Origin: Comamonadaceae bacterium
GTDB lineage: Bacteria > Pseudomonadota > Gammaproteobacteria > Burkholderiales > Burkholderiaceae_C
Length of the DNA: 40,382 nt
Direction: 5' to 3'
Assembly (NCBI GenBank): GCA_947372745.1
Contig: CANBUY010000019.1
Span: 1 to 40,382, forward strand
Shown one piece after another: positions 32,276-40,277 of the stretch. Under the pieces are notes generated by a model. The model saw only the letters and a list, made by a program, of their open reading frames with translations. It was not told the origin of the DNA and ran no database searches. The number at the start of each line of letters is the position of its first letter. Position 1 is the first letter of the stretch. The position numbers and the translations under genes were made by a program.

Positions 32276-32854
32276 ATGAAAAAATCACTGTGGAGCGGTC
32301 ATGTGTTGCCCTTTACTTTGCTGCTGGGGTTGTTGGCAGGCGCTACCTTGGTGGGCGATTATTTATTGCACCGACTGAATTTGGTCTGGGTCGGGCGCTA
32401 CATGGGGATACCTGGCTCCTTGCTGATCATTGCTTCGCTTTACTACTCGGCGCGTAAGCGCAAATGGGTGACGACGGGCGACCCCAAGTCACTCCTCAAA
32501 ATGCATGAGTTTGGAACCTGGTTGGGCTCATTGATGGTATTGATCCATGCCGGCATTCACTTCAACGCGATTCTGCCTTGGCTGGCGACGGTGGCCATGG
32601 GGGTGAACGTGGTTAGTGGCATGGTGGGCAAGATGTTGTTGAGCCAGTCGCGCCAACATGTGCAAGGCGAACGAGATCGGTTCCAACTACGGGGGATGTC
32701 CAAGACCGAAATCGAGCAGACCCTGTTTTGGGACGCCGTGGCGCTAGGTGCCATGACGCAGTGGCGCAAGGTGCATATTCCCATCTTCATCGTGTTTGCA
32801 GTGTTGGCCTTGGGCCATATCTTCAGTATCTTTTTATTCTGGGGATGGGTATGA
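32276..32854 (+). CDS. Small membrane protein, probable diheme b-type cytochrome
   Basis: This 192-residue protein is not a family I can name. It has about five predicted spans (near residues 10-30, 42-57, 77-97, 100-120 and 166-190). His77 and His91 lie in one span and His167 and His181 in another. Each pair is separated by 14 residues, the HX13H geometry with which bis-His b hemes are held in ferric-reductase-like and cytochrome b proteins. His95 is additional. The loop KMLLSQSRQHVQGERDRFQLRG is charged. It is wedged between a flavin/[2Fe-2S] reductase and a multiheme c cytochrome, overlapping the latter by 4 nt. A role as the transmembrane electron carrier is inference from these facts. 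Confidence 0.75.
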   Translation: MKKSLWSGHVLPFTLLLGLLAGATLVGDYLLHRLNLVWVGRYMGIPGSLLIIASLYYSARKRKWVTTGDPKSLLKMHEFGTWLGSLMVLIHAGIHFNAILPWLATVAMGVNVVSGMVGKMLLSQSRQHVQGERDRFQLRGMSKTEIEQTLFWDAVALGAMTQWRKVHIPIFIVFAVLALGHIFSIFLFWGWV

Positions 32855-33582
32855 GCCGGACGCTGAAATTCATTCTGGCCCTCAACCTGCTGGTGCTGGC
32901 CGTATTGACCTTTGCCTATCCCCATTTGATGGTGGGGCCGGGCAAGCTGATTCCTGGGCACAAGCAGCTTGAGACAGATTGCTTTGCTTGCCACACCTCA
33001 TTTATCGGGGTGGCTTCTCTCAAGTGCGTTAGCTGCCATAAACCAGTCGATATTGGCCGTTTGACCACCAAAGGCAAACCAGTCCTCAAACCGCTCAGCT
33101 CGACCCCCTTTCATCAAGAGCTTGTGAGTCAGGATTGTGTGGCTTGCCACAGTGACCACGCGGGTGTGAAGCGCTATCACTTGAAAGGCTATTTCGACCA
33201 TGCCTTGCTGAAGAAGGAAACCAGCAATCAGTGTCAGACGTGTCACAAATCACCGGGCGATGCGCTGCACAAGCAAATTACGGGCAACTGTGCGCAGTGT
33301 CATACCCAGCAGAAGTGGACCCCAGCCACTTTCGATCACGCCAAGTACTTTGTGCTTGACCGCGATCACACAGCCACTTGCGCCACTTGCCATGTGAGCA
33401 ACGACTACCAGCGGTACACCTGTTATGGCTGCCATGAACACACGCCAGCCAATATCAGGCGCAAACACGTTGAAGAGGGCATTCGCAAGTTTGACAACTG
33501 TGTGGAATGCCACCGAAGCGCCAACGAGGACGACATCAAAGGGGGCAAAGAGGGTGGTGGTGACAAGCGCGAGCACGATTGA
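32851..33582 (+). CDS. Membrane-anchored octaheme c-type cytochrome
   Basis: This 243-residue protein has an uncleaved-looking N-terminal anchor (residues ~5-22, LKFILALNLLVLAVLTFAY) and eight CXXCH heme sites starting at residues 44, 59, 96, 128, 147, 177, 191 and 217, with many other histidines available as distal ligands. It belongs to the cytochrome c3/c7-like multiheme class and should lie in the periplasm attached to the inner membrane. ATG 32851 overlaps the previous stop (ATGA) and gives a clean signal anchor; longer in-frame readings upstream overlap the b-type gene and are rejected. The C-terminus is Gly/Lys/Asp-rich without hemes. It ends the operon at a strong terminator. The electron acceptor is unknown. 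Confidence 0.9.
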   Translation: MSRTLKFILALNLLVLAVLTFAYPHLMVGPGKLIPGHKQLETDCFACHTSFIGVASLKCVSCHKPVDIGRLTTKGKPVLKPLSSTPFHQELVSQDCVACHSDHAGVKRYHLKGYFDHALLKKETSNQCQTCHKSPGDALHKQITGNCAQCHTQQKWTPATFDHAKYFVLDRDHTATCATCHVSNDYQRYTCYGCHEHTPANIRRKHVEEGIRKFDNCVECHRSANEDDIKGGKEGGGDKREHD

Positions 33583-33584
33583 AT

Positions 33585-33614
33585 AAAAAAAGGGGCCTTT
33601 CAGGCCCCTTTTTT
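33585..33614. terminator. Bidirectional terminator between the cytochrome operon and yebC
   Basis: A stem with AGGGGCCT (33591-33598) pairing to AGGCCCCT (33602-33609), 3-nt loop TTC, is flanked by an A run on the left and TTTTTT on the right, so it terminates in both directions. It starts 3 nt after the cytochrome stop and serves the convergent yebC, whose stop is at 33630. Confidence 0.92.
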
Positions 33615-33629
33615 GTATCCAATAGTTTC

Positions 33630-34343
33630 TTAGTCTGATAAACCTACATACACATTTTGCACGTCGTCATTTTCATCAATGGCTGAGAGAAACTCTTCAA
33701 CTTCTGCCATTTGTTCAGCGCTGAGGTTGGCTGGGTTGACGGGGTTTTTAGACTTGTAGCCGAGCTTGGCTGACAAGACGTTAAAGCCGTGGGCGGGCAG
33801 GGCGCGGCTGACCAGGTCGAGGTCGGCGGCGTCTGTCAAAAACAGGGTGTGGCCTTCTTCTTCACCCGGCTCAAAGTCCTGGGCGCCGGCTTCGATAGCG
33901 GCCACTTCGGCGTCAGATGCAGGGGTCAATGGCTCGGCTTCGATCAGGCCGACGTGGTTAAAGTCCCAAGAGACAGATCCAGAGGTGCCGAGTTGGCCTT
34001 TGCGAAACAGCACGCGCATTTGCGGTGCTGTGCGGTTGACGTTGTCGGTCAGGCATTCGACCATGACAGCGACCTGGTGCGGAGCAAAGCCTTCGTAGAT
34101 AACGTGCTCAAAGTTGACGGCTTCACCGGTCAGGCCAGCGCCTTTTTTGATGGCTCGGTCCAGCGTTTCTTTGGGCATGGAGACTTTGCGGGCCTGCTCA
34201 ACCACCAGACGCAGGCGCGAGTTCAATGATGGGTCGGCCCCGCTGCGGGCAGCGATCATGATGTCTTTTGACAATTTACCAAAAATACGGCCTTTGGCAC
34301 TTGCGGCCAAATCTTTACCTTTTGCTTTCCACTGCGCGCCCAT
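33630..34343 (-). CDS. yebC: YebC/PmpR (TACO1-like) family regulatory protein
   Basis: This 237-residue YebC-family protein was long annotated as a DNA-binding transcription regulator; recent work links members to translation at difficult motifs such as polyproline. The opening [20 protein letters not shown] is diagnostic (family consensus MAGHSKW is the other subtype), followed by [31 protein letters not shown] and [24 protein letters not shown]. Three domains are expected: helical N-terminal (1-75) and two alpha/beta domains. It is monocistronic, convergent with the cytochrome operon across a shared terminator, with about 200 bp between its start and the molybdenum hydroxylase gene downstream of iorA. 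Confidence 0.93.
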   Translation of the reverse strand: MGAQWKAKGKDLAASAKGRIFGKLSKDIMIAARSGADPSLNSRLRLVVEQARKVSMPKETLDRAIKKGAGLTGEAVNFEHVIYEGFAPHQVAVMVECLTDNVNRTAPQMRVLFRKGQLGTSGSVSWDFNHVGLIEAEPLTPASDAEVAAIEAGAQDFEPGEEEGHTLFLTDAADLDLVSRALPAHGFNVLSAKLGYKSKNPVNPANLSAEQMAEVEEFLSAIDENDDVQNVYVGLSD

Positions 34344-34500
34344 GTCTGTTTTTCCTTGTTGCTGCGCTCTGAGGCGCGTTTAAATTGGTTTGTGTCTGGC
34401 CTAGACCAATAAACTGTTCTAGGTTATACACCCATAAAGCCGTTTTTTGGGTAAGCAGTCGCTATTTGTTGGTGGCGCGCACCACAACTTTCCTTGTCGT

Positions 34501-34538
34501 TTGATGTAACACGCGTGGCTGAACGAGTGTTACATCAA
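34501..34538. promoter_or_regulatory. Perfect 12-bp inverted repeat TTGATGTAACAC/GTGTTACATCAA
   Basis: The arms at 34501-34512 and 34527-34538 enclose a 14-nt loop, 3 bp beyond the stop of the molybdenum hydroxylase subunit on the reverse strand. No U-tract follows in either direction, so it is either an mRNA 3'-end hairpin stabiliser or a protein-binding site also reachable by the yebC promoter region. The rest of 34344-34541 shows only weak short hairpins. Confidence 0.5.
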
Positions 34539-34541
34539 CAA

Positions 34542-36740
34542 TTAGACCTTCTTCAAGCTGTGATTCTTAATCGGCAAATCGCGAATGCGTTTGCCAGTGG
34601 CTGCAAAAATGGCATTCAGCACAGCAGGCGCAGCGACAGCGATGGTGGGCTCGCCAACCCCACCCCAGAAGCCACCCGAGGGCATGACGATGGTTTCGAC
34701 CGCTGGCATTTCGTCCATTCGCAGAATTTGGTAGCTGTGAAAGTTATCTTGCTCCATGCGGCCATCCTTGACGGTGCACTCGCCGTAAAGTGCTGCTGAC
34801 AAGCCATAAGCAAACGAGCCTTCGACCTGGGCCTCAATTTGTTGGGGGTTGACCGCATGCCCGGAGTCGGTTGCAGCCACTATGCGGTGGATCTTCAAAA
34901 CACCGTCGTCGCTCACTGAAACTTCGGCGCAGGCGGCCACATAGCTGCCAAACCCCATGGTTTGCGCCAAGCCGCGAAAAACACCTTTAGGCGCCGTTTG
35001 ACCCCAACCACCGCGCTCGGCGGCTTTATTGAGGACCGCCAGGTGTTTGGGGTGGTCGCGCATCAACTGACGACGCAGAGTGAGCGGGTCTTGCTTGGTA
35101 GCGTGGGCCAGTTCGTCAATAAAACACTCAAGGTAGAGCGTGTTCTGGTTCAGGTTGACACCGCGCCAGAAGCCCGCAGGCACATGCGGGTTGTGCATGG
35201 CGTGGTCAATGAGCAAATGGGGGAAGGGGTACCCGATGGCGGCCTCCGGGCCCGGCGGGTTGCGGCCCTGAAACACCACAGGGTCTTTGCCGTTCTTGAT
35301 GTTTTGCGGTGCTACCGTGGCCAATATGGATTGCCCTGCGATGCGCATGTGCAGGCCCACGATCTGGCCCTGCGCATCAAGCCCCGCGCGTAATTTGCAC
35401 TGCGTGACGGGGTGGAATTTTCCGTGGAGCATGTCTTCTTCGCGGGACCAGATCAGTTTGACGGGTACGCCCGGCATGGACTTGGCCACTTCTACGGCCT
35501 GGAGCACAAAGTCGCTTGAGCCACGCCTGCCAAAACCGCCCCCTAAATGCAGTTTGTAAACCTCGCATTGGTTTGCTGGCAGTCCCGATGCCTGGGCCAC
35601 AGCCTCCAAAGCGGCTTCTCCGTTTTGGGTGGGCACCCACACCTCGCACAGTTCTGGGGTGAATCGCGCGGTGGCGTTCATAGTTTCCATCGTGGCGTGG
35701 TTTTGGTGCGGGTACGAATACACCGCCTCAAATTGGCGAGTGGCCTTCGCGATGGCACTGGGGGCATCGCCATTTTGATTGCCAACGACGGCTTGGGGTG
35801 CGTCCAGCGCGGTTTTCAAAATAGTGGCAAAACTGGCGCTTGAAAATTGGGCGTTAGGGCCTTCGTCCCATTCAAGGGGCAGGGCATCGAGTGCCGTTTT
35901 GGCGTGCCACCAGGTGTCGGCGACCACGGCCACCGCACTGTTCCCCACCCGCATGACCTTTTTGACGCCAGGCAGTTGTTTGATCGCGTCGGCATTGAAA
36001 CTTTTGAGTTTGCCGCCAAACACGGGGCAGTCTTTGATGGCGGCATTGAGCATGCCGGGCAAGTTCAAGTCCATGCCATAAATTTGCTTGCCGGTAGTTT
36101 TGTCTACCGTATCAAGTCGTGCCAGACGCTTGCCTGCGAGTCGCCAATCTTTGGGGTCTTTCAGCGCTACGGTCGTGGGGGGTGTTATTTTTCCAGCTGC
36201 AGTGGCCACCTTGCCATAACTGGTGCTTCGGCCCGTTGGGGTGTGGGTGATGAAGCTGTTGGCGGCTGTGCATTGGTCTGGCGGTACGTTCCAAGCGTTG
36301 GCTGCGGCCTGTATCAGCATCAAGCGCGCGGTAGCGCCTCCTTGGCGAACATACACATTGGATTGACGAATCCCTTGACTTCCGCCGGTGCTGAAGCTGC
36401 CCCAGACGCGGTTGCGTTTCAGGCTCTGGCCCGGTGTGGGGTATTGTGTTTGCACTTTGGCCCAGTTGCAGTCGAGCTCTTCGGCCACCAATTGGGCCAG
36501 ACCTGTGAGCGTGCCCTGGCCCATCTCAGAGCGGGCAATGCGGATGATGATGGTGTCGTCTGGTTGAACTACCACCCAGGCATTGATCTCCGGCGTGGCG
36601 TTGCCCGCAGGCGCTGGCGTGGCTGATTCAGCAGGGTGAGGAATCGAGAACCCCAGCATCAAGCCGCCGACCCCTGCCGACGAGGTGTTCAGAAAAAGAC
36701 GCCTTGTGATGCCAGGCTTTGTGTTTGATGGGTTTTTCAT
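34542..36740 (-). CDS. Molybdopterin-binding subunit, isoquinoline 1-oxidoreductase (IorB)-like
   Basis: This is the 732-residue large subunit of a periplasmic xanthine-dehydrogenase-family molybdenum hydroxylase. The N-terminus has a twin-arginine signal, [20 protein letters not shown], implying folded export. Molybdopterin-family blocks include [42 protein letters not shown] and the catalytic-glutamate segment [20 protein letters not shown] near the C-terminus. It belongs to the IorAB subgroup that uses molybdopterin cytosine dinucleotide and often passes electrons to a cytochrome c. It overlaps the small subunit gene by 4 nt. The substrate cannot be determined; relatives oxidise N-heterocycles or aldehydes. 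No cytochrome subunit or XdhC-type chaperone gene lies next to it. Confidence 0.87.
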   Translation of the reverse strand: MKNPSNTKPGITRRLFLNTSSAGVGGLMLGFSIPHPAESATPAPAGNATPEINAWVVVQPDDTIIIRIARSEMGQGTLTGLAQLVAEELDCNWAKVQTQYPTPGQSLKRNRVWGSFSTGGSQGIRQSNVYVRQGGATARLMLIQAAANAWNVPPDQCTAANSFITHTPTGRSTSYGKVATAAGKITPPTTVALKDPKDWRLAGKRLARLDTVDKTTGKQIYGMDLNLPGMLNAAIKDCPVFGGKLKSFNADAIKQLPGVKKVMRVGNSAVAVVADTWWHAKTALDALPLEWDEGPNAQFSSASFATILKTALDAPQAVVGNQNGDAPSAIAKATRQFEAVYSYPHQNHATMETMNATARFTPELCEVWVPTQNGEAALEAVAQASGLPANQCEVYKLHLGGGFGRRGSSDFVLQAVEVAKSMPGVPVKLIWSREEDMLHGKFHPVTQCKLRAGLDAQGQIVGLHMRIAGQSILATVAPQNIKNGKDPVVFQGRNPPGPEAAIGYPFPHLLIDHAMHNPHVPAGFWRGVNLNQNTLYLECFIDELAHATKQDPLTLRRQLMRDHPKHLAVLNKAAERGGWGQTAPKGVFRGLAQTMGFGSYVAACAEVSVSDDGVLKIHRIVAATDSGHAVNPQQIEAQVEGSFAYGLSAALYGECTVKDGRMEQDNFHSYQILRMDEMPAVETIVMPSGGFWGGVGEPTIAVAAPAVLNAIFAATGKRIRDLPIKNHSLKKV

Positions 36741-37240
36741 GTGGTGCTCCCATCGGTGTGCGCAATGCGCAACTCAGCGCGTTGGGTGTTGCCGCCGTCT
36801 GCCACCACTTTAATGGCGGCGCGCACCCGGTTGTAGGTGCCGCAGCGGCAGATGTTGGTCATGGCGGCGTCAATATCGGCATCACTGGGCTTGGGCTTGT
36901 CTTTGAGCAAAGACACGGCCGCCAAGATCATGCCGCTCTGGCAAAAACCGCATTGGGGCACATCGAGCAAAGCCCAGGCCTTTTGGACCGGGTGTGAGCC
37001 GTCGGGCGACAAACCTTCGATGGTCACAATTTTGTCTGTAGCCTGGAGGGATGAAACTGGCCGCACGCAGCTGCGTGTGGGAACGCCATCAATCAGAACG
37101 GTGCAGGCCCCACATTGGGCGATTCCGCAACCATATTTGGTGCCAGTCAAGCCCAACTGCTCGCGCAGGGCCCAAAGCAGTGGGGTGTCCGCTTCAGCCT
37201 CAAACTCATGCATTACACCGTTGACGTTCAGTTGGGTCAT
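36737..37240 (-). CDS. (2Fe-2S)-binding subunit, isoquinoline 1-oxidoreductase (IorA)-like
   Basis: This 167-residue small subunit carries two [2Fe-2S] clusters linking the molybdenum site to an external acceptor. The plant-type cluster is [17 protein letters not shown] with a further Cys in RSCVRP. The second, helical cluster uses CGFCQSGMI and [14 protein letters not shown] precedes ATG 37240 on the reverse strand, and ATGA overlaps the large subunit start, so it is the first gene of the pair. It lacks its own signal and would be carried out of the cell by the twin-arginine signal of the partner. The upstream region holds direct and inverted repeats. Confidence 0.9.
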   Translation of the reverse strand: MTQLNVNGVMHEFEAEADTPLLWALREQLGLTGTKYGCGIAQCGACTVLIDGVPTRSCVRPVSSLQATDKIVTIEGLSPDGSHPVQKAWALLDVPQCGFCQSGMILAAVSLLKDKPKPSDADIDAAMTNICRCGTYNRVRAAIKVVADGGNTQRAELRIAHTDGSTT

Positions 37241-37277
37241 GTTTGTCTCCTGCCATTCGTTTTGATTGATGACGTTT

Positions 37278-37327
37278 ACTTAATAAGTCTAATACTTAAT
37301 AAAAAACTGTCATTGACGTACGGTCAA
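37278..37327. promoter_or_regulatory. Direct repeat ACTTAATAA and TTGAC-N5-GTCAA upstream of iorA-like gene
   Basis: ACTTAATAA occurs twice with a 16-bp period (37278-37286 and 37294-37302). TTGAC and GTCAA (37313-37317 and 37323-37327) form a 5-bp inverted repeat with a 5-nt spacer. Both are about 40-90 bp before the molybdenum hydroxylase start, where a promoter/operator would be expected. No regulator gene is adjacent. Confidence 0.3.
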
Positions 37328-37368
37328 GATGGGCTTTAGAAGTTCGAAAAATAACCATGCAGGCGGCT

Positions 37369-37535
37369 TTACTGGTTCGCTTTAGCTAACGCCTGTATCA
37401 GTTTATCCATCGCTTTTGGAGTTTGCCAAACAACAGTTGAGAAAGTCGTGGCATGGTGATAGATAACCGTATTGGTGGCAACATTAAAGAGCAAATATTG
37501 GCCACCAAATCCTACGAAACAAAAATCAGTTTCCG
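37369..37535 (-). pseudogene. C-terminal remnant of a beta-lactamase-family serine hydrolase
   Basis: The reverse strand encodes a fragment with FGGQYLLFNVATNTVIYHH, ending ALAKANQ-stop at 37369-37371. The GFGGQYL block resembles the C-terminal KTG-like strand region of class C beta-lactamase-related serine hydrolases. Sequence upstream loses the frame within ~20 codons, so only a decayed tail remains. The remaining unassigned part of 37241-37636 shows no other gene. Confidence 0.45.
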
Positions 37536-37636
37536 ACTTCTGAAGGTGGTTTCACATAAGCAATCTTCGCCTGATTTCGGAAACCATTTGTCACCAGAAT
37601 GAAGTGGACCCCAAAGTCTGGTGAGCAGTCGGATCA

Positions 37637-37999
37637 TCAATGCGGTGGCATTTCAAGAAGCTTTTTCAGATAGTGTCCTGCACCATCTGCTGCACGCAAG
37701 TCTGGGTGGTTTAAGCAAAACTCATCGATGTCTCGGATCGCAGCTTCATGAGCCTTGGGATCGTCGTTGTACTTGTCCACTTTGCTTTTTTGTAGGCCTT
37801 TGATGGTCAAACTCAGCGGTGCCAAAAAAGCATTTGTCCAAGTTCGCTTTTCACCAAACTCAAGGTCACGCCAATGCTGACAGGTATGATCTCCAAATAA
37901 GCTGGCACCATGGGATGTAATGCTACACATAGCCATGCCCAGCAGCCCCAAAATTAAGCCTGCGTGGTTTTTGAAAGATGTCGAATGGGTGAGCTTCAT
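37637..37999 (-). CDS. Small secreted protein, hypothetical (possible Rap1a/Tai- or HdeA-like helical fold)
   Basis: This is a 120-residue protein that I do not recognise firmly. Residues ~1-31 look like a signal peptide (a basic start, then LILGLLGMAMC and cleavage around SHGA-SL). The mature part of about 88 residues contains two cysteines, in DHTCQHW and DEFCLNHP, separated by ~55 residues. A closing helix, LRAADGAGHYLKKLL, follows. A pair of Cys bracketing a helical domain, with the second Cys next to a [E/Y]-x-C-x-x-[N/H]-P motif, is typical of Rap1a/Tai immunity and HdeA-like periplasmic proteins. The Cys pair probably forms a disulfide. No toxin gene is adjacent, so an immunity role is unsupported. 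GAGGG overlaps the start very closely. Confidence 0.55.
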   Translation of the reverse strand: MKLTHSTSFKNHAGLILGLLGMAMCSITSHGASLFGDHTCQHWRDLEFGEKRTWTNAFLAPLSLTIKGLQKSKVDKYNDDPKAHEAAIRDIDEFCLNHPDLRAADGAGHYLKKLLEMPPH

Positions 38000-38042
38000 C
38001 CCTCAACTGTACGGCGACTTTATATTTCTGTGTATTGGAAGT

Positions 38043-39176
38043 TCAAGGCTTGTTTTTGATTTCACTTGCCACCGCCTGACCCAACTCAATCACCGCCAAA
38101 GCGTAGTAGCTGCTCCAGTTGTAGCGGGTGATGGCGTAAAAGTTTTCGGTGCCAGCCACATAGCTGGGGGCATCGTCGCCGTTTTGCAGCTCTACCAAGG
38201 CCAGAGGTCCGATGTGTTTCAGGGCGGCGCCTTTGAGAACGGCGCCTTTGGCTACAAAGCTGTCTACACTAAAGGTGGGCAAGATGTCCGGCAAGAGCAG
38301 GGCTTCCATGTTGAGCTTGCTGGCCTCAAAACTGACCGGGTAGTGCGTGGGCATGCCGGGTTGCCAGTTGAAGGCTTTGAAGTAGTTGGCGACCGAGCCG
38401 ATGATGTCGGCAGGGCTGTTGAAGAGGTCAACTTTGCCATCGCCGTCAAAATCAACCCCGTACTTTACCCAGCTTGAGGGCATGAATTGGGGCATACCCA
38501 TAGCCCCTGCAAAGCTGCCCTTCAGGCTGAAGGGGTCGATTTTGGTGCGATGCGCCAAGCTCAGGTATTGCTCAAGCTCGGCTTTAAAAAATTCGCTGCG
38601 TTCTTTGGCACGGGGGTGGCTGGCCGGAAAGTCAAAGGCCAGTGTGGTGAGTGAGTCCATCACCCTGAAGGTGCCCGTTTGCTGGCCATAGATGGTTTCA
38701 ACGCCGATGATGCCCACTACAATTTCAGTCGGCACGCCGGTCTCCTTTTCAGCGCGGGCGAGCGTTTCGCGGTTGTCTTGCCAAAACTTGACGCCGGCGG
38801 CGGTGCGAACTGGGTCGATAAAGCGGCTACGGTACACGCGCCAGTTTTTGGCCGTGCCCACTAGCGGTGGCTGAATAAACTTGGCGACCAGCGGCAGGTA
38901 ATGGGATTGTCCGATGGCGTGGCGCACCCAGTCACGGTCCAAGTTACGACGCTGCGCGATGTCATCCGCAGCATGCATGGCGTCCACCCGCTTGGCATAA
39001 AGAGGGCCGGGCAGGGCGGGTTGTGCTTTTTGTTTGCTGCTTTTTGGGAGATGCGTTTTAGGCTTTTTTTTCTTAACAGTTTTATTAGGTATTTCTGCTG
39101 TGGATGCCGCTGATATTGCTTGGACAGCTATTAAAAAAATAGCGAGTAGAAGTTGTTTGAAGCGGGACTGTTTCAT
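38043..39176 (-). CDS. mltB: Lytic murein transglycosylase B
   Basis: MltB cleaves the beta-1,4 bond between MurNAc and GlcNAc in peptidoglycan, forming 1,6-anhydro ends. The 377-residue protein has the SLT_2 domain with catalytic glutamate in VVGIIGVETIYGQQTG (about residues 151-166), followed by AFDFPASHPRAKERSEFF, KGSFAGAMGMPQFMPSSW and VDFDGDGKVDLF. Residues 1-24 form a signal peptide; no lipobox cysteine is seen, so the enzyme is probably periplasmic rather than a lipoprotein. A lysine-rich linker follows (KKKKPKTHLPKSSKQK). Part of the signal peptide is encoded by an interspersed-repeat copy. It diverges from the deacetylase-like gene. Confidence 0.93.
   Translation of the reverse strand: MKQSRFKQLLLAIFLIAVQAISAASTAEIPNKTVKKKKPKTHLPKSSKQKAQPALPGPLYAKRVDAMHAADDIAQRRNLDRDWVRHAIGQSHYLPLVAKFIQPPLVGTAKNWRVYRSRFIDPVRTAAGVKFWQDNRETLARAEKETGVPTEIVVGIIGVETIYGQQTGTFRVMDSLTTLAFDFPASHPRAKERSEFFKAELEQYLSLAHRTKIDPFSLKGSFAGAMGMPQFMPSSWVKYGVDFDGDGKVDLFNSPADIIGSVANYFKAFNWQPGMPTHYPVSFEASKLNMEALLLPDILPTFSVDSFVAKGAVLKGAALKHIGPLALVELQNGDDAPSYVAGTENFYAITRYNWSSYYALAVIELGQAVASEIKNKP
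39107..39146 (-). repeat. Interspersed palindromic repeat, copy E (in the mltB signal peptide region)
   Basis: On the reverse strand it reads GCTATT-TTTTT-AATAGC-TG followed by TCCAAGC, so it fits the core with both arms perfect. It encodes AIFLIAV in the hydrophobic core of the signal peptide, in the same frame as copies B and D. Because a signal peptide tolerates many sequences, chance convergence is possible. Confidence 0.45.
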
Positions 39177-39314
39177 AGTGAGTCCAGACTTGCGCCTGCT
39201 TGATCAAGCTCAGGCCGTTCATTAGCCACCGTGGTAAGCTTTAAACGGAGATATTTAAGTCGGGGTTGTGCTTTCATTGCCGCAACCTTACATCAAAAAA
39301 TAATCAAGAGACGG

Positions 39315-40277
39315 ATGGCCTTTGTGACGATGACCGGATACTTTACCCATGCCGATTGCTGGAAGCACGAGATGGGGCCAGGGCACCCAGAATGCCCCGA
39401 GCGGCTGGATGCGATTGAAGATCGTTTGCTGATGTCGGGTCTGAGCGTGGCGCTCGACCGCCGTGAGGCCCCTATTGCGCCGCTAGCCGATATTGAGTTG
39501 GCGCATGGCCGCATGCATGTGGCCTCGCTCAGGGGCTTGAGTGATGGTCTGCGTGAGGAGATTGCCGCCGGTGGTCCAAGCCACGCGCAAATTGACCCCG
39601 ATACCTCCATCAATGTCAGCACCTGGGATGCTTCCCTGCGTGCCGCAGGTGCGGCACTGGCAGCCACTGATGCCGTGATTGCTGGTGAGGTGGTCAACGC
39701 TTTTTGTGCGGTCAGGCCGCCCGGCCACCATGCCGAGCGTGACCGGGCGATGGGCTTTTGCTTTTTCAATAACGTGGCCATTGCCGCCAAGTACGCGCTG
39801 GAGCGTCATGGTCTGAAGCGTGTCGCAATTGTTGACTTTGATGTTCACCACGGCAACGGTACTGAAAATATTGTGGCGGGCGACCAACGTATTTTGATGG
39901 TGAGCTTTTACCAGCACCCGTTTTACCCGCTGGATTATGTGCACTCCAACGCCACCAATTTGGTCAACCTGCCGGTACCGGCCTATACCAAAGGTATGGA
40001 CGTGCGGGATTTGATTGAAACCTACTGGATACCGCGCCTTGAGGAGTTTGCCCCGGAGATGATCTTTATTAGTGCTGGGTTTGATGCTCACCGGGAGGAC
40101 GATATGGGCCAAATGGGCTTGGTGGAGAACGACTACGCCTGGATCACCATGCGCCTGATGGATGTGGCGCGTCGCCATGCCAAGGGGCGCATTGTGTCTT
40201 GCCTGGAGGGTGGCTATTCCTTAAGCGCTCTGGGGCGCAGTGTGGAGGCGCATATCCGGGTGCTGGCCGATGTCTGA
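39315..40277 (+). CDS. Histone deacetylase family protein (class II-like, acetylpolyamine/acetoin-utilisation type)
   Basis: This 320-residue zinc-dependent deacetylase-family protein in bacteria acts on acetylpolyamines or other acetylated small molecules. The start region has GPGHPECPERLDAIED, and the catalytic dyad region is AVRPPGHHAERDRAMGFCFFNN. Zinc ligands are in VDFDVHHGNGTE (Asp, His) and the later ISAGFDAHREDDMG; SCLEGGYS closes the site. All key residues are present. ATG 39315 is chosen because it gives the compact start MAFVTMTGYFTHADC; the next in-frame ATG (39330) is also possible. The stop overlaps the next start by 8 nt. Confidence 0.93.
   Translation: MAFVTMTGYFTHADCWKHEMGPGHPECPERLDAIEDRLLMSGLSVALDRREAPIAPLADIELAHGRMHVASLRGLSDGLREEIAAGGPSHAQIDPDTSINVSTWDASLRAAGAALAATDAVIAGEVVNAFCAVRPPGHHAERDRAMGFCFFNNVAIAAKYALERHGLKRVAIVDFDVHHGNGTENIVAGDQRILMVSFYQHPFYPLDYVHSNATNLVNLPVPAYTKGMDVRDLIETYWIPRLEEFAPEMIFISAGFDAHREDDMGQMGLVENDYAWITMRLMDVARRHAKGRIVSCLEGGYSLSALGRSVEAHIRVLADV

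Noticed and set aside
37241-37636. A full gene in the 396-bp gap between the iorA-like gene and the small secreted protein
   Set aside because: Only a short serine-hydrolase tail remains readable; other frames are broken by stops within ~30 codons.
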